Source of the DNA: Azadirachta indica
Lineage: Eukaryota; Streptophyta; Magnoliopsida; Sapindales; Meliaceae
Assembly (NCBI GenBank): GCA_022749755.1
Contig: CM040440.1
Location: forward strand, 20,571,269-20,635,268
Length of the DNA: 64,000 nucleotides
Direction: 5' to 3'
Shown here one piece after another: positions 22,340 through 35,942 of the stretch (position 1 is its first letter; every line of letters starts with the position of its first letter). The position numbers were made by a program, and so were the translations under genes. Below the pieces are notes generated by a model. It was not told the origin of the DNA. It searched no databases and was given only the letters and a program-made list of their open reading frames with translations.

Positions 22340-23625
22340 ATGGAAGTCATTTGTAATGCAGGTAAATCTGTTTCTAGGTATGATGCTACCTATGACAAAG
22401 CTAAGGAAGTGAAGGAGTTCGATGAGACTAAAGCTGGAGTTAAAGGACTAGTAGACTCTGGTGTGTCTAGGATTCCTAGATTTTTCATCCATCCCCCGGA
22501 AAACCTGCCAAAATCTTCCAATACTTATGATTTTTCCCTCCAAGTTCCACTGATAGATCTTGAAGGTTTCAAAGATTGTCGACGAACAGAGATTGTAGAC
22601 AGAATTTGTGAAGCATCAGAAACATGGGGTTTCTTTCAACTGATTAACCATGGAGTTCCAGTAAGTGTTATGGATGAAATGATAGAAGGAGTTAGAGGAT
22701 TCCATGAGCAATCCAAGGAAGTGAAGATGGAGATTTACTCCCGTGACTATAAGAAACCAGTGAGATTCTTCTGCAACGGGGATCTTCTTGTCACAAAAGG
22801 AGCAGCAAATTGGCGGGATACAATAGCATTTGATTTCAGGGATGGCCAACTGGACCCTGACCTTTTCCCTCACACATGCAGGTACACAATTCACAACCAG
22901 AAATTAACTCTGCCCAACTTCACATGCAATATTCTTCATTTAACTCTGTATAAAACTTTTGATTGATGTTTTGCAGAAAAGCAGTTAGTCAATACATGAA
23001 ACATATGATCAAACTGAGAACCATTCTATCTGCACTATTATCAGAGGCTTTAGGGCTTTCCAGTGATTACCTTGCAAGCATGGAATGCATGGAAACTGAA
23101 TCCTTGGTGTGCCACTACTATCCACCTTGTCCTGAGCCAGATTTGACCCTTGGTGCCACCAAGCATTCAGACCCCTCTTTTCTGACTGTACTTCTGCAAG
23201 ATGATATTGGTGGCCTCCAAGTTCTTCATCAAAATCACTGGATTGATGTGCCCTTTGTGCAGGGAGCTTTAGTCATCAACATAGGTGATTTCGTGCAGGT
23301 AAGATATCTTATTTCACATACTCAGAGATACATGCACAAAATGCTCTTTACCTTTCACTTGTCTCCGTTCTTGTAGCTCATCACCAATGACAGATTCAGA
23401 AGCGTAGAGCACAGGGTGTTGGTCAGAGGAGTTGCTCCCAGAATATCAGCTGCCTGCTTCTTCTACCCAAGTACAGTGAATAAATTTAAACCATACGAGC
23501 CAATAAAGGAGCTTCTATTTGATAACCCACCAATATACAGGGCAACTCATATTGTTGAATACATGGCATATTTCAGATCCAAAGGTCTGGATGGTAACTC
23601 CACCCTCACCCATTTCAAGTTATGA
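22340..23625 (+). CDS. 2-oxoglutarate/Fe(II) dioxygenase, ACC-oxidase-homologue type
   Basis: Three exons: 22340-22881, 22977-23298 and 23377-23625. They join in frame to 370 residues. The N-terminal DIOX_N-type region includes VPLIDLEGF and [14 protein letters not shown]. The jelly-roll core supplies the iron ligands H244 and D246 (ATKHSDPSF) and H300 (SVEHRVL), and the 2-oxoglutarate-binding R310-x-S312 (PRISAACFF). All catalytic residues are intact. The leader [18 protein letters not shown] is characteristic of the clade named 1-aminocyclopropane-1-carboxylate oxidase homologues (Arabidopsis At1g06620/At1g06650). These are not true ACC oxidases, so ethylene synthesis should not be assumed; the substrate is unknown. 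The protein is predicted to be soluble. It converges with the bHLH gene, 488 bp apart. Confidence 0.93.
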
Positions 23626-24113
23626 TGAGTCTGCAATAATATTGGAAATGGAAGTAATGGCACTGCAGAATTTATAGATGCTGATGGCTGAAAATAAAAC
23701 CAGTCTGTAATATCATCAAAAATTACAATAAGATACAGGTAATTGCTCATTTGTACAGTTTTTAGCAACTCCTGAGCAGTTCATTTCAATGCAAATGCTC
23801 AACCATACAAATAAATGGAAAGACATAAAATAAGATAACGACAATCTGCAGATATTGGATTCCTATTAAGGCACTCTATTGTTACAATTATCAAACTTTC
23901 AAACAAATGAGCAGCCAAATGTAATCAGGAAAATGTATCAAGAAACCTAGATGGCATCTTCACTCACAGTAAGCAAATCATTTCCTTCTCTCTTTCTCTG
24001 TCTCTTGTTTCAGTTGCAAACAAAGACAACCAAATCCCAATCAAATTGGAAACATCTTATATATTACAAAGGAGCCAACATGGTGGTCTCCAAGAGTTGA
24101 ACAGCCATTGTTG
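23626..24113. other. Convergent 3' flank between dioxygenase and bHLH genes
   Basis: No coding sequence. The 3' UTRs of the rightward dioxygenase gene and the leftward bHLH gene must share these 488 bp. Confidence 0.6.
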
Positions 24114-27100
24114 TTAGCTGCACGTAGACTTGGATTGTAATACTTGCACAAGTGACCACAGGACATCCATTCTATGCATAATCCTGTTATCCTGTCCCTG
24201 CATTGGTTAGAAGTTCAAGATTAAAAGAACTACAAACAGCAGTCTAGTTTTATGGAAGGACAAAAGTAATAAAATTATTATCACCTTATACAGGTCAAGT
24301 ATGCATAAATGTTAGATAGTATATAACTATTATATGAGCAAAATACAGAGTATAGCATTAAAACTGAAAATGTGGAAGCCAAACTGCCTACATAGAGAAG
24401 AAACCAGTGGATTTTGTCCCTATGCATCCAGAAAAATTCGACCTACCTCAACCACAAAACATATCCATGTCTTGTCACCATGTGCTTCTGTAACCCCTTT
24501 TAAGATTGTCAGACCTAAGCTCCTGATTGCTTCTGCTATCTCGAGAAAGTGACTGCATTCCTCACACAACATCTGCACAGATCAAGCAGCAGACTTCTAA
24601 CACCAAGAATATATTAGAAGCGTAAAGAGTTATGCTTTTAGTCTCTGAATGCACTGGACATCTTAATCTTCTCTTTTCGACAATTTTTTCCCCTTTGTTA
24701 TCTACTTGATTCCTTGAATTCTAGTGAGATTTGTAATTCAACTAAAACAGTATACCTACAGAAATACTTGCATGACCAATACATACCTCTACAAGCATCT
24801 GCCCATTCTTGTTTAGATTCTCTACAATGATTGAACAAACTTTCAGATGGCTACCCACCTCCACTGCCCAGCTGGAACCCTGTTCATAGTTGGACCCTTG
24901 AATGCTGGTACCTTTCTGATGCATCTGCAAATTCAGCAGAATGATGTGAAGAGACTGAATAACTATGGAAAACAAAAGAAAAAGACTATTGTGCTGTTCA
25001 TAATAGGCAGTAGAAACTAATCAACAGATGGTAGAGACTTAAAGAGACTCAAGGCAGCCTTGGTTTCCTGTTCCTAAACCTGTTTTCTCTTCTAAAAAGC
25101 ACCTTTTTTCATACGTTCCTCAACTAAAAAACTTGTCTTGTTAACAATTTCCAAAAAGAGTTTTAGAAAACCAAAGTAGATGCCCGAGCTTTTTACCTTT
25201 GATTCTGCACATTTGCTGAGCTTGTCGGCATGCTTAGTGATACTTTGCAGAAAGAGCATGTGCTTGATTGTGCGCTCCAGCAATGAATCAATACTGCACT
25301 GTATAAATTTCTTGAATATTTCAGCATGTATCAAGAAACAATTTGAATGAACAGTAATCACAATTATCACAATGACAAAACTCAGCAGGACTGCTGGAAG
25401 TTACCTTTGATCCATTGGGCACAAGCTCTCTCAGTTCTTTGATGCGATCTTGAATCAGTTGTCTGTCCCTTGGCCTAGGCCTAGAATTTTCACCAGGTCT
25501 AGTCCTCTTTTTGCTGTTCTTAGTTGGCTCTGAAGACCTGTCCAACTGTTCACTACAAGTGGTTGGACAATTTGATGAAAAGCCTTTTGAAGACATTGTA
25601 CCACAGACCTCAGATGAGTTCAAGCACTGCTTTGTGTCCTCTTCTACAAGAGATGACTGGCTGATAGAATAACCTACTGAATTAATAGTGTTCTTACTCT
25701 GGCTAGAAGGCTCTGGCATTTTTTCGGTTGTCAACAGCGACTGCACAGATTTACAGAAGGATCTCTCACTTTTAACGTCACTGCCACTGTGGCAAACATT
25801 AGCTACTACTGCTTCGAGAAGATTCTCTGATGCAGAATCAATCGTCAAGTGGCTACTGCTCATCACCTCTGGCATCAAAACAGTTTCTCCATCTACAGTA
25901 TTTTCTGGTTCCCTATCATTATAAACACTTTTTTTCCGAAAAGCAGGTCCCAGTGCTTCATGCAGCTCAGAACCAGCTGAGAACTTTAAAGATCTGTCTA
26001 AGGGGTCCAAGTGATCTAACTCAGTTTGATTCTGCAACTTCTCCAGATCTTTTTGGAATTTCATGTTTGAAATTTCAGGTATGATCCCATTTTGATAAGA
26101 ATCCATGCATTCCAACTTAACTTTTGCACTAAGAACAGAGTCAAGTGGGTTTGAAGGGAAGTATGTATGATCAACTACAAACTTTTCAGCTTGAAGTGCA
26201 ACACTACATAAATTTATGTTATCAATAACAGAATTGATTGAAAATGGAGCAGCATTTTGCTCTGATATCACACCCAAATTCTTCCAGCCACTCGTTTCCC
26301 CTTTGCTCATCCCATCACTAATTATATGTATCCCCATTTGATTCTGATGCTGCAAATTGATAGCATTTGATTCTGACTTAAGTAATTTGGCCTTTCCATC
26401 ACTACCTTCTGTGGATAATTGAGTCCCTTCATGCTTATTTACCACTTCAACTCCTGTTTTAGGCTGAATTCCAGACAATGGATAAACATAAGAACCATTA
26501 TTATTGTTCTCAACAAACGGCAACATGGGCAACTGAACATCTGGTCCTTCTTTGTTCTCAACTTCACCTAAGTTGCACCAGCGATTAGGAATAATTTCTG
26601 AAGCTAAACTCTTTGTTGGTAAATCTGGCTGAAAAAAAAACCAAAAGAATTATTGACCATTCTTCAAATTCTTATGCAACAAAGAGAGAAATTATTACAT
26701 CACTTAGCATATGTTTGTGCTACACAAATTTTCGTACACATGTACATGCAGATATGCACAAAACACACTTGTGCATAGACTAAGAGGAAGACGTATACCA
26801 GGGGTAATGTATTCTTCATACTACACTGTATTGCACTAGAAAAATCCCCTACTGCAAAATCATTAAGGGCCAAAAAAAGGTCTCTGATATGAGTCACCAG
26901 CTTTATATCCTCGACAACCTGTCCCACTCAAAGAATAAATAAATAAGGAGATAAAAATATATAAAAAGGAAAATAGGAAATACTTGTTGGCCTAAATATA
27001 GTTAGATTACGAAAAGCAGGTAAATGTAAAGCAGATATGACAGACGATCAACCTATAGTAATCAGGGTTGAATCCAAAAAGCCTCTATTAAAGCATTGTA

Positions 27101-29615
27101 ACATCTCCCAGCAAATACTCAATACTGGAAGATAAAGTCAAGCCAAGCCGAAACTGCGCCCTTTTTCACCTTTCTCAGGCAAGCAGAAGATACATGCAAA
27201 GAGCAAGTATCTAGAGTAAGACACTTTGAAAAGGGAAAAAGCCTACAGTATTGCATGTAACGCTGTAACCCACTAACATGCAGTGGTGCAACTTAACAGG
27301 GCAAAAAATAACACTATAGCTTTTCTATGGTTTAAGTAGGCACCTAGAGGCAGATTAAGTTATCAATTTGTTCCCTAAAATCCCACTTAGCATTGGGCTA
27401 ATATTTGTATTGTATTTGGTATACACACTGCTGAGATTGCCAAATGTTTCTTGTCTTTAAAGAAACCTTAATACAAGGTAAGTGAAAAGTCCTTGTAAAT
27501 CATTACTTTGTGTGAACCAATGATAATATCAGTATATGCTATACAATGCAGAGATCATAACTACAAGCAAAAGAAATCAAACAGATTATTGAACCACTAC
27601 AGAAGCATACATTGCTGTTACATGGACCAAATCATATTCTTCAGGATACCTAGAGGTTAAAACATTTTCATGGTCACTAAAAGAAACCTACAGGTTTCCA
27701 ACCCAGAGCTCCATAGAAATGCATAGACATGCAGTTAAAGCTAAACATTGACAATATGCATAATTCTGACAGTGCACCAAATATACTTAGAATTTGTCTT
27801 ACTCTATTCAAAGAGCCAAGCTGTACAACTCCATGTGGAACAGCAGCAACAACTGCAATGGTCTACAGAGCAGAACAAGAATATTTTATCAGATAGATAT
27901 TATCATAAGCTAAATTACAAGTAAGCATTTAGCATTTGGAGTGCTAAAGATTAGCAGGCCTAACAAGTGTCAAGCAACAGGAGACTAATTTAGCAATGTT
28001 GACATTTGGGAAGAATACCAATTCCATCACCAGGGGGAAGTTATTAGTGTCAACTCCTTCAACTGAAGAAACTAAAATGTGAAGGTCAGCCAAAAAGATT
28101 AATAGAGTCAGATCAGCGATCTCACAATTCATAGATGAAAAAAGAAAAAAGCTCTGCCATTTCCATCCTATATAATTAGAAAGCAATAAAAAAAATATAA
28201 TCAAATATACTAGTCATGGACACAGAAAAAAATGGGCACAGATTCCACAAATGGTACAAGCCAAAAACGCCATGGTCAGATAAGTGCATTATAGTCACTA
28301 AATAAGTGTCCTGATTATCACAGAGAGGCATAAACTTTTAGTTCATCAAATCAAAAGAGATTACTTTTAAAAATAAAGCGAAATAATGCAATCATACCCT
28401 GATCCCAGCTGAAAACTGACTTTGCCACCCATCACAGAACTGAAAATTCACCAGAGGGAAAATCATGCATAAGAATCAATGTGCAAACAAAACAAATACC
28501 AAAATAACTATGGATATTATCTATTTCAATTTAAAAAGAATGAGTGAAAATTATTTAATACTATTGCACAATAAGTAGCAGACCTCAAACGATGAGCAAG
28601 AATTAGTAACATGCTGATCTGAAAAGATCCACTGATACTTTCCAGTAACCGCTACCTGTCCAACAATCCTGTAAAACAAAGGATGATTGCAAACTGATTT
28701 TTCGAATTCTTTGGGCGTACAAGTACTCAATTTGTCTCAACAATTAAACTTGTAGTAGCATGGAATTTGGCCCAAAATTGAAACCAGACAGAATTAGAGA
28801 TCATCATCCACATAAAATTTTGAGATTGGCATCTCCAATTCCAGTAGATTTCAATTCCAAAACTTCAATTCCATTCCAAGAAACATAGAATTAATAATGT
28901 TGCATCATTTTAAATACAAATGTCAAACACCTATCAAAACTTGAACTAGATATTCATTAATAAATAGAGTCATACCCTTCCCCAAGTGAATACACGTGAT
29001 ATGACATTTTTGCCACCTCCAATCCAAGGGGGTCATGAGAATAATGCCCACCATGCAAGGTTTCTAGCACTTCACTGGAGAACTTATCCTCTAAGGAATC
29101 ATGTCGCTCGCAATTGTCATAATAGCCATCCTCCCAAGTCAACACCCTGAAATGAGTTCATAGTCCCAAAACAAAGTTCAAGAGAGTTTAAACCTCGGAG
29201 ACCCCTATACGATCTAAGAAACAAACTAAACATTTCCTAAATTATTGATAAGTTGACAAAAGAATTTCAATTATTCCAATTAATGCTGCAATTTATTGCC
29301 CTAGCAACTAAATAAATATACTAAATACAGGTGATACTACTGTTAAAAATATATTTACCAACCTTTTTCATCTCAACTTGTTGTGATTGTTTGTCTATAT
29401 CGTTTAAGTTTATAAGAAATATTATTGAATATACACACCTACCTACAATTCAAGTATAGCTAAGAGAAAAACTCAGACACCCACAAAAACACAAGAAGAT
29501 GAAAATAGAATTACATGCGAGCGCGATGTTTGAGCTTCCAAAAAACTGCATACTTCCACGCCGTATTGAAACAGAGGCTTTTCAGAATTGCGTGCAAGTC
29601 AGCGGTAGTACCCAT
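24114..29615 (-). CDS. LHW-like bHLH transcription factor (bHLH155/EMB1444 type)
   Basis: Eleven exons: 29615-29515, 29146-28976, 28668-28584, 28439-28398, 27862-27803, 26918-26799, 26628-25405, 25298-25197, 24924-24787, 24572-24447 and 24197-24114. All junctions keep frame and give 750 residues. The N-terminal 193 residues form the conserved MYC/LHW-type domain (GTTADLHAILKSLCFNTAWKYAV, WEDGYYD, HVTNSCSSFE, FCDGWQSQFSAGIRTIAVVA). A long low-complexity middle exon ends in the basic region and first helix (PRPRDRQLIQDRIKELRELVPNGSK). The second helix follows in the next exon (SIDSLLERTIKHMLFLQS). An ACT-like C-terminus completes it (WICFVVE, HRMDVLWSLVQVLQ). LHW-family factors heterodimerise with TMO5-type bHLHs to control vascular cell divisions; the partner here is inferred. 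The basic region lacks the classical E-box Glu, as in this family. Confidence 0.93.
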
Positions 29616-30435
29616 CTCTTTCCCCAATCAAAACAACCAAATTTGTGAAAACAAAACACACACGGAGCTGTCGCTTTTTCTCTCGAGTTGAAACAACAAT
29701 AAACAAAAAAACAAAACGCCACTGCCCCTCTAATTCAGCCAGTTGGCGCGCCCTAGCTTCCCCTGTACGACCCTCTTCCAGCTTGTTTTCTCCTCAACCC
29801 CGCCCGTGGTTTTATCGGTGGCCCTACCGTCGCCAGTAACAGCCAACCCCTACCCATCCCTCCCTGCGCTCCTCTACCAATCAGAACCAAGCACCTATTA
29901 ATTTCAAACCCTAAATTACGATATAATTTCCTTTCAGTAACTGGCAAGCTCCAAGGAAAGTTTCAAACTTGCAAAGCGGGTGAAGGAGGTTTCACTACGG
30001 TTAGCTACGTTACTGTTTGTGCATTTAGCCATGAAAATTCAAAGGGAAATTTTGGAATCAAATTAAAAATTGATTATTTCAAGAAACAAGTAAGTAAGAA
30101 GTCTAGCTTATATCGGACGACATTGATCAATAAAATCACAGGATCAATTGCTAAAACAAGAAAAAAATTAATTAATTAAATTTGAAATTTATCACCTCAA
30201 CTGAAATCAGAACTTCAAAGCTTCAAGCTAAAACAGAATTGCCATTATCACAGAATAAAAGAAATGAGTTTTTTCCTTATTTCCCAAAGGAGATAAAATA
30301 AAGAGAAGCTTTGAAAATTTTTTTTTATTTGGTTCTCTTTCTTGGTTGGGAGCTTCAGTGTGAGAAACAGAGACTGACTTACTGAGAAGAATGTTTTTGT
30401 TGCCAAAACAACAACGTATTTGTTTTGATTTGCTT
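29616..30435 (-). promoter_or_regulatory. Leader of the bHLH gene with a probable intron and three upstream ORFs
   Basis: A TATATAAA at 30463-30470 (minus strand) sets the probable start near 30435. A good donor (CA/GTAAGT, exon end 30383) and a strong pyrimidine-tract acceptor (next exon starting at 30150) suggest a 5' UTR intron. The remaining leader has three minus-strand ATG-initiated ORFs. They are 30123-30103 (6 codons), 30032-29934 (32 codons, ending near TRFASLKLSLELASY) and 29857-29753 (34 codons, beginning MGRGWLLLATVGPP). Arabidopsis genes of this clade carry annotated conserved-peptide uORFs (CPuORF7 upstream of At2g31280, as I recall). Whether either longer peptide is that one cannot be decided here. 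Confidence 0.5.
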
Positions 30436-30519
30436 TTGTTTTTGTTTGAGACTGCTTGGCATTTTATATAGCGGCAGCTATTTTCGGACCCCGTCCATTT
30501 TAGCTTTTTTGACAAAACA

Positions 30520-33500
30520 TTACAAAGCGTCGCTTTCTATCATGCGCAGGAAGTGCCAGTACGCACCCGAACCCAGCATCCTCCCTTCTCTCCTTATCCT
30601 ACGCATGCCGCGCACTTTAAAACCCACTTCTTTTAACATCACCGTAAAAGAAGAATATGACTGTTTGAAGTGTGTCAAAACATTGTTATTTTGTAAGGAG
30701 AGTTTCATTTCATATATAATTATCAAAAGCAAATGGAAAATGGAAAATGGAAAATGGTGTGATTGAGTACACTTTCTAGTTGTGTCAATTTATGGCCAAC
30801 AAAATGATTCGCAATTGAGGAATATTGCTTCTTATCTTCCCATTCATTTCATTTGAACTTACCCATCTCAAAGTCCTTTTTTCAACAATCATTTTATTGC
30901 CAAAAAGTTGTGACACCTTCACCCTCAATTAACATTGTCCCCTTTTCATACTGTGCCCCTATTTCTTCATTCCTAGTGTTCAAACAAAAAAAAAAAAAAA
31001 TGAGATGGTTATTGTTTTTTTTTTTCTTGCCACTTGGACCAATCGCGGCTCATCGATTGGCATTCGAGAGCGATATTTGGACAAGTATGGCTCAAAATCA
31101 TGGTCTAATTGGTAAAGATGGTTCAAATTTTCATCTTTACATGTGTTATGATAAGGTTCATTTTCATGACATATTTATTTAAGTACTGTTTCTTGCAAGG
31201 CACCAACTCAACATCATATTTGAATCCCATGATTTGTTTTTACAGCACGATATCTTCTGTGATTATTGTCATTGATTTCTAATCATTTTTTTCTTATTTT
31301 TTAAAGTTTTTTTTTCTTTTGGTGTTAATGAGAGAGATGCTGCTGAATTTACTGGTTATGAAGAACAAGAAAACAAAATAAGGTGGAAAAGGGGGTAGAG
31401 AAATCGATGAAATGATTAAATGATGAACACTCATCAACAAAAATTACCTACCAGTATTGATTCTTTTGCTATTTTGTCTGATATAAGTTAAGAAAATTCA
31501 CCTAGTTACTGGCAGCATTAGTAGGCATAATCATAGTTTATTCATTTGTATATATAATCATCATTCCTTTTTCTATAGTGCATGGAATTAAGAAATTTAC
31601 TCTTGGTTTTCCTTTCCTTAATCATCGATCATGTCTAATAATTGTCAAGGAACATCGTGGTTCAAAATTGATAGCAACAGGAGGGGGAGGAGAGCCTGCT
31701 TTTACCAAAAGTGCTTCCTGGTCAAAGCACTTCAACTTATCTAGATCATACCATCCATTCCATGCAATTAATTTACCATTATCTTGTTAAAAAAAAAAAA
31801 AGTTATTGATAACTTCTTTGGAAGGCTGTTAATTTCTCATGTAATTCATCAAAATAATGAATTAATCCCTACTAATAAGACTTTTTTGTTTTATCTATGC
31901 TGAGATAACAATAAAGTCAACTAGCAAGCTATTGCATGAATAAGCAAACAAGGCAGAGAGAGAGGCAGTGATGCAAATGATAAGTCATTCTCATGTATAA
32001 AAAATAGTGAAAGAAATGAGTAGGATCATGAGTACAAACAGACAAAGTACCATCATATCTTTTTTCTTTCTTTCTTTCTTTCTTTCATAAAATGCAAAAT
32101 TTTCAATCTCTTATTGATTAAATCCATTAAAATGGTTAAGTATTATGTGAGGCATAAATAAAAATACTGCAAAATGATAAATCTTTTTTATTTTACATAT
32201 AGATTCCATGTCTAGCTTTTATCATCATTTGTATTCTCTCTGCTTTTCTTTCTTCTATGTGGGTTGGGAACCAAAATCATCCTAAATAGATATTGTAGCT
32301 TAGCTTTTTACTAACATGTAATCTGGGAAGGTGACTACTTAGTCTCCATAGCAATGAGTAATAGTTTGATCTATTATTAATTGTACAAGTCAATATAGAT
32401 GGGCGTGAAAATGGAAGACCCATTTGAAATCCAATGTTGTATATGTATAATTATATGATGTATATGTGTGACACTAGTGGCCATTATCAGAATAAATTAT
32501 ATAATGCCTTAGTTGGGAATCAAACTGTGCCAACTTTTTAGGCTTTTTTATTTTACCCTTTGGAAAAAGATGTTTTTAACATGCAGAGCAGAAGAACTAT
32601 CAGCAGCCATGTTTTGTAAGTATTTTGTGTTATCCCAGCTCAGTAATTAAAGGCTTATAGTGGCACAACAAATCTAACACTAGAGAATCTAATGATGATT
32701 AGCATTCTTACATTTTTGCATTAAAATCCCTTTTCTGTATTATAATAATGTAACCTAAGTGAGATTCATGATTAGCTTGATTGATTAGAATTCTACTGCT
32801 AAAGTCACGTAGGAATAAACATATCAAGAAACAGAAGCAGACTCAGTTTATTATATTTCAGTTCTTTTAAGAAAAGAGTAATACAGGGGGCAAAAAAAAA
32901 AAATACAGTACATGGATTTTCATTGTTGACTGTTTCTAACACTGTTGTTGTCAGTTGCAGCAGTAGTTGTTACTATCAGCAAAAAGTTAATTTACCTGAA
33001 ACTTTGAGGGATGTTAGATCAGAAAAATGGAGGAGTTACGTCCTTGACTACAGCAATATTATTATTTATGTGATCTGAGATGATACAATTGTCAGTAAGG
33101 TTGCGTCAAAGATGATGTGTTATTAAGGAATAAAATTTCAGCTGGAAAGTGATTCCTACCCACCATGGAAGGTACGAAGTGCTTTCTAACCACGATTCTT
33201 TCTGGTAAGATTAGGTGCTTAATCCAATAATATTGTACACTTGGAAGATAAGGTGGTGGTCTTAGTGGCATTTGTCATTCAACAGACTACTTATACATGA
33301 ACAAGAACAACCCAAACTCTTATTGTAATTTGACAAAAATTTTATTTTATCCTTCTTCACCCAATATTTCAATCTCCGTCCATCAAAATGAAAGCATATT
33401 CATGATTAGTAGGAATGTATCAGCATTGATTTGACTACAAGTTGTAGGTGGCTGTAAGTAATCAACAGTCTGCAGCACTGAGTTAGGATATCTTCTCATC

Positions 33501-33639
33501 TCAAAACGACCAAGGATAGAAAAGAAAAGACAAAGATTGGAGCTTAAAATGATAGGTGTGAACACACAATTTTTTTTTGTTTATATGCATAAACACAATC
33601 AAGATTGGAGCTTGTAAGGCTCAACTGCTGGTATTCCAC
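30520..33639. other. Gene-free stretch upstream of the bHLH gene
   Basis: No supported gene. It has poly(A)/poly(T) runs (about 30988-31001 and 31789-31801), a (TTTC)n tract near 32060-32087 and ordinary AT-rich DNA. Open frames at 30853-31182 and 31578-31790 show no motif and end in low-complexity sequence. Confidence 0.55.
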
Positions 33640-35211
33640 TATGAATTATCAGCTATGTATTTGCAAACCAAACCTTTGTATGTGAAAGTTCTATAGAGTT
33701 GAGGACAGCAGTTGTCAACTAGAGCTTATGCAGGTTCAATATAGTTGTCACTTGAAGGATGAATGAAACTGGCAACAGGTGTTTGAGCTTGGCTTGTGTT
33801 TGCTACAACTCTGTGATCAGCACTCAGCTTACCATTGCTGATAATCCGCAACTACATCGACAAATTACTTTGATTTGAGAATCATGCAGGAAATACAGTG
33901 TCTTGCTTGAAATTTGAAGGCTGAATATTGATACTAATTTCAAGGACTGTTTAACTGTTAATATCCAACTTAGGTAAAGATTCAACTGATTTTTTTGTTG
34001 TGATTCAAAGAGATGACACTTCATGGCACCTTGCAGAGAAGGGTAAAACAGAAATTTCTCTCTCTGAAGAAGTCCTCGTGTAGGTCAATCCGTATGAACA
34101 TTATACAGAATATTTGAGTTCACATTACCCCTTGAACCACTACATCCTCAAATTGCAGGAGTTTAAAATATTGCTATGCCATTCCTCTTCCTCATTCATT
34201 TGAAATGATTACATGCATACTTATTGGTTCTCATTGGGCATAAAGTAATGAGTGTTCACAACTAGGAGCACTCTGAATGTAGAGATAACAATAGAGGCAT
34301 TATTAACGAAACAGTAACAAAGGCAAAATAATGTAACATATATGGCTTAGGTTAACAATAAATGCAATAGGATGAGGTCTACATCACTGTGTTTAGGCAA
34401 TCCCTGGACCAGGGTTGGATAACTGAATTTGGCTCAAGTCTTTACCAAAGTATGCAAATTCAAGTATTAACTCTTCTTCCCAAAAGCCACATTATCATCT
34501 TCCTTATTTCAACTGCATAATTTCCCATCACTTCTCTGTAAAAGGAAAAGTTTTTTTAATTTGTCTGATTTGCACTGATGATTGTTTTCACTGTAATACT
34601 AATAGACAAGTGAGTAAGAGCTAGCATACCAATACCGGACAGGCTTTTCAGGCCCATGTTGCATGTGTTCCTCGTTAGGATGACAAGATTATCTATCCAA
34701 AAACGAACCTTTTCATTAGCATAACCGATGTTTGTGTAGTGTCTACAACTTTGCTTGCGGTCATTGGAGTATAAGCTTGCCTTGTCGTCGGCAGGCGGCT
34801 CAAAAAACTCCTTGGCCACATTCAATACATCTTGCATCAGCTCCTATTGAAGCCCATGATTGATCAACTGTTGCAGCAGAAATAGAATAATAAATATAAG
34901 CATATGTTTCTGTTATTGAATGGTTAACATGGCTATTAATTCAAACCAGTTGATGTAAGCATATAGAAGATTATGGACGTATATATATCGAACCTGAAAA
35001 ACTCATATTTTTGACGAGCTTTCATAATTTGCTGGAGTTTTATTGTTCGATCAAGATTGTTTTCTCCAATATCAATTACAGGGATTGTTTCACATAGAAG
35101 AAGAAGAAGCATCTCGGGTATTCTATCTAATGGTAACGTACACGATTCTGGCACGGATTGTATGTTGCTCTTGATTGAAAGGAGTTCTTCGATTTCCTCA
35201 AATAAGTTCAT
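33640..35211 (-). pseudogene. Broken 2-oxoglutarate dioxygenase (H6H/F3H-like)
   Basis: Minus-strand remnants of all parts of a plant 2OG-Fe(II) dioxygenase lie in the right order. An N-terminal exon from the ATG at 35211 contains SVPESCTLPLDR and TIPVIDIGENNLDRT and ends near 34997 (KYEFFR). A second exon around 34870-34640 has INHGL, then an in-frame TAG, then ELMQDVLNVAKEFFEPPADDKASLYS and YANEKVRFWIDNL before frame loss. A third patch at about 34500-34340 has AYFGKDLSQIQ and, in another frame, GLPKHSDVDLI with the HxD iron ligands. A last patch at 33850-33640 has ISNGKLSADHRVVANTSQ and SFIHPSSDNYIEPA followed by a stop. At least one internal stop and several frameshifts show it is not functional. 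It is unrelated in detail to the intact dioxygenase at 22.3 kb. Confidence 0.85.
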
Positions 35212-35942
35212 TGTCAATAAGCTGGAGGTTCAAAGATTGGCTCAGTTTGATTCGTTCACATGTACCTCAGTTTGATTTCCTCTGGTTTGGAGCACAGTGT
35301 CCTCAAGGATCCATTGGATTGTGGACTCAGAACATATAAGCCCGAATATTTAGAGCCCATTCCGGTTTGGGTATTATTTCCCTTAAATTTATTTCTCAAT
35401 AAATAAAAAAAAAATGAAAACAATCGACTATATAGAAGCTTAGTAGCAAATTATGTAATATCTGGTGCAATGTTCATAGGCATACTCAAGTGGTAAAAGT
35501 AGTCGTGCTCGGGTGAGATGGGATAGAGTAGATCTTCGGTCCACTTATATCTCACTTTGACGCAAACAATTTCATGTATTAATTCAATGTACTTCCTTTC
35601 CTGTATGCTGTTTAATTATTAGGACCTTCAATATTAATACTTGCCAACATATGTATGCTTTAGCTAAAATTTCCGGATCAAAGTTGGTGACCAGTTTCTG
35701 TATGGAGCATATGAAGCACTATGTATCAAATAACCATAAACAAAATGATCAAGCGGCATATTAGACTACCGAGTACATTCATGATCAATAGACTTTCAGA
35801 AATGAGAAAAGATTTACGAGTTTTCCAATCAATGTATTTTGATACACCACCGGCTAAACTTAATTAATAACAACATTAATTATCTGCAATCCTTTCAACT
35901 TGAGAATCAAATCACATCCTTCACTTCTCTGCCTGCACTGAA
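35212..35942. other. Spacer, possible SINE-like patch
   Basis: No gene. At about 35470-35560 there is a tRNA-like phrase (GGCATACTCAAGTGGTAAAA, then GATCTTCGGTCC) reminiscent of a tRNA-derived SINE head, without a convincing B box or tail, so it is not called as an element. Confidence 0.4.

Noticed and set aside
29934..30032. Possible match of the 32-codon uORF to the SAC51-type conserved uORF
   Set aside because: Only a short TRF..LK likeness; the rest of the peptide does not fit and SAC51 is a different bHLH subfamily.
30853..31182. 109-codon open frame upstream of the bHLH gene
   Set aside because: It runs through poly(A) and poly(T) stretches and shows no motif or codon pattern of a real gene.
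35470..35560. SINE-like tRNA-derived head
   Set aside because: Only a loose A-box-like phrase, without a B box, tail or target duplication.
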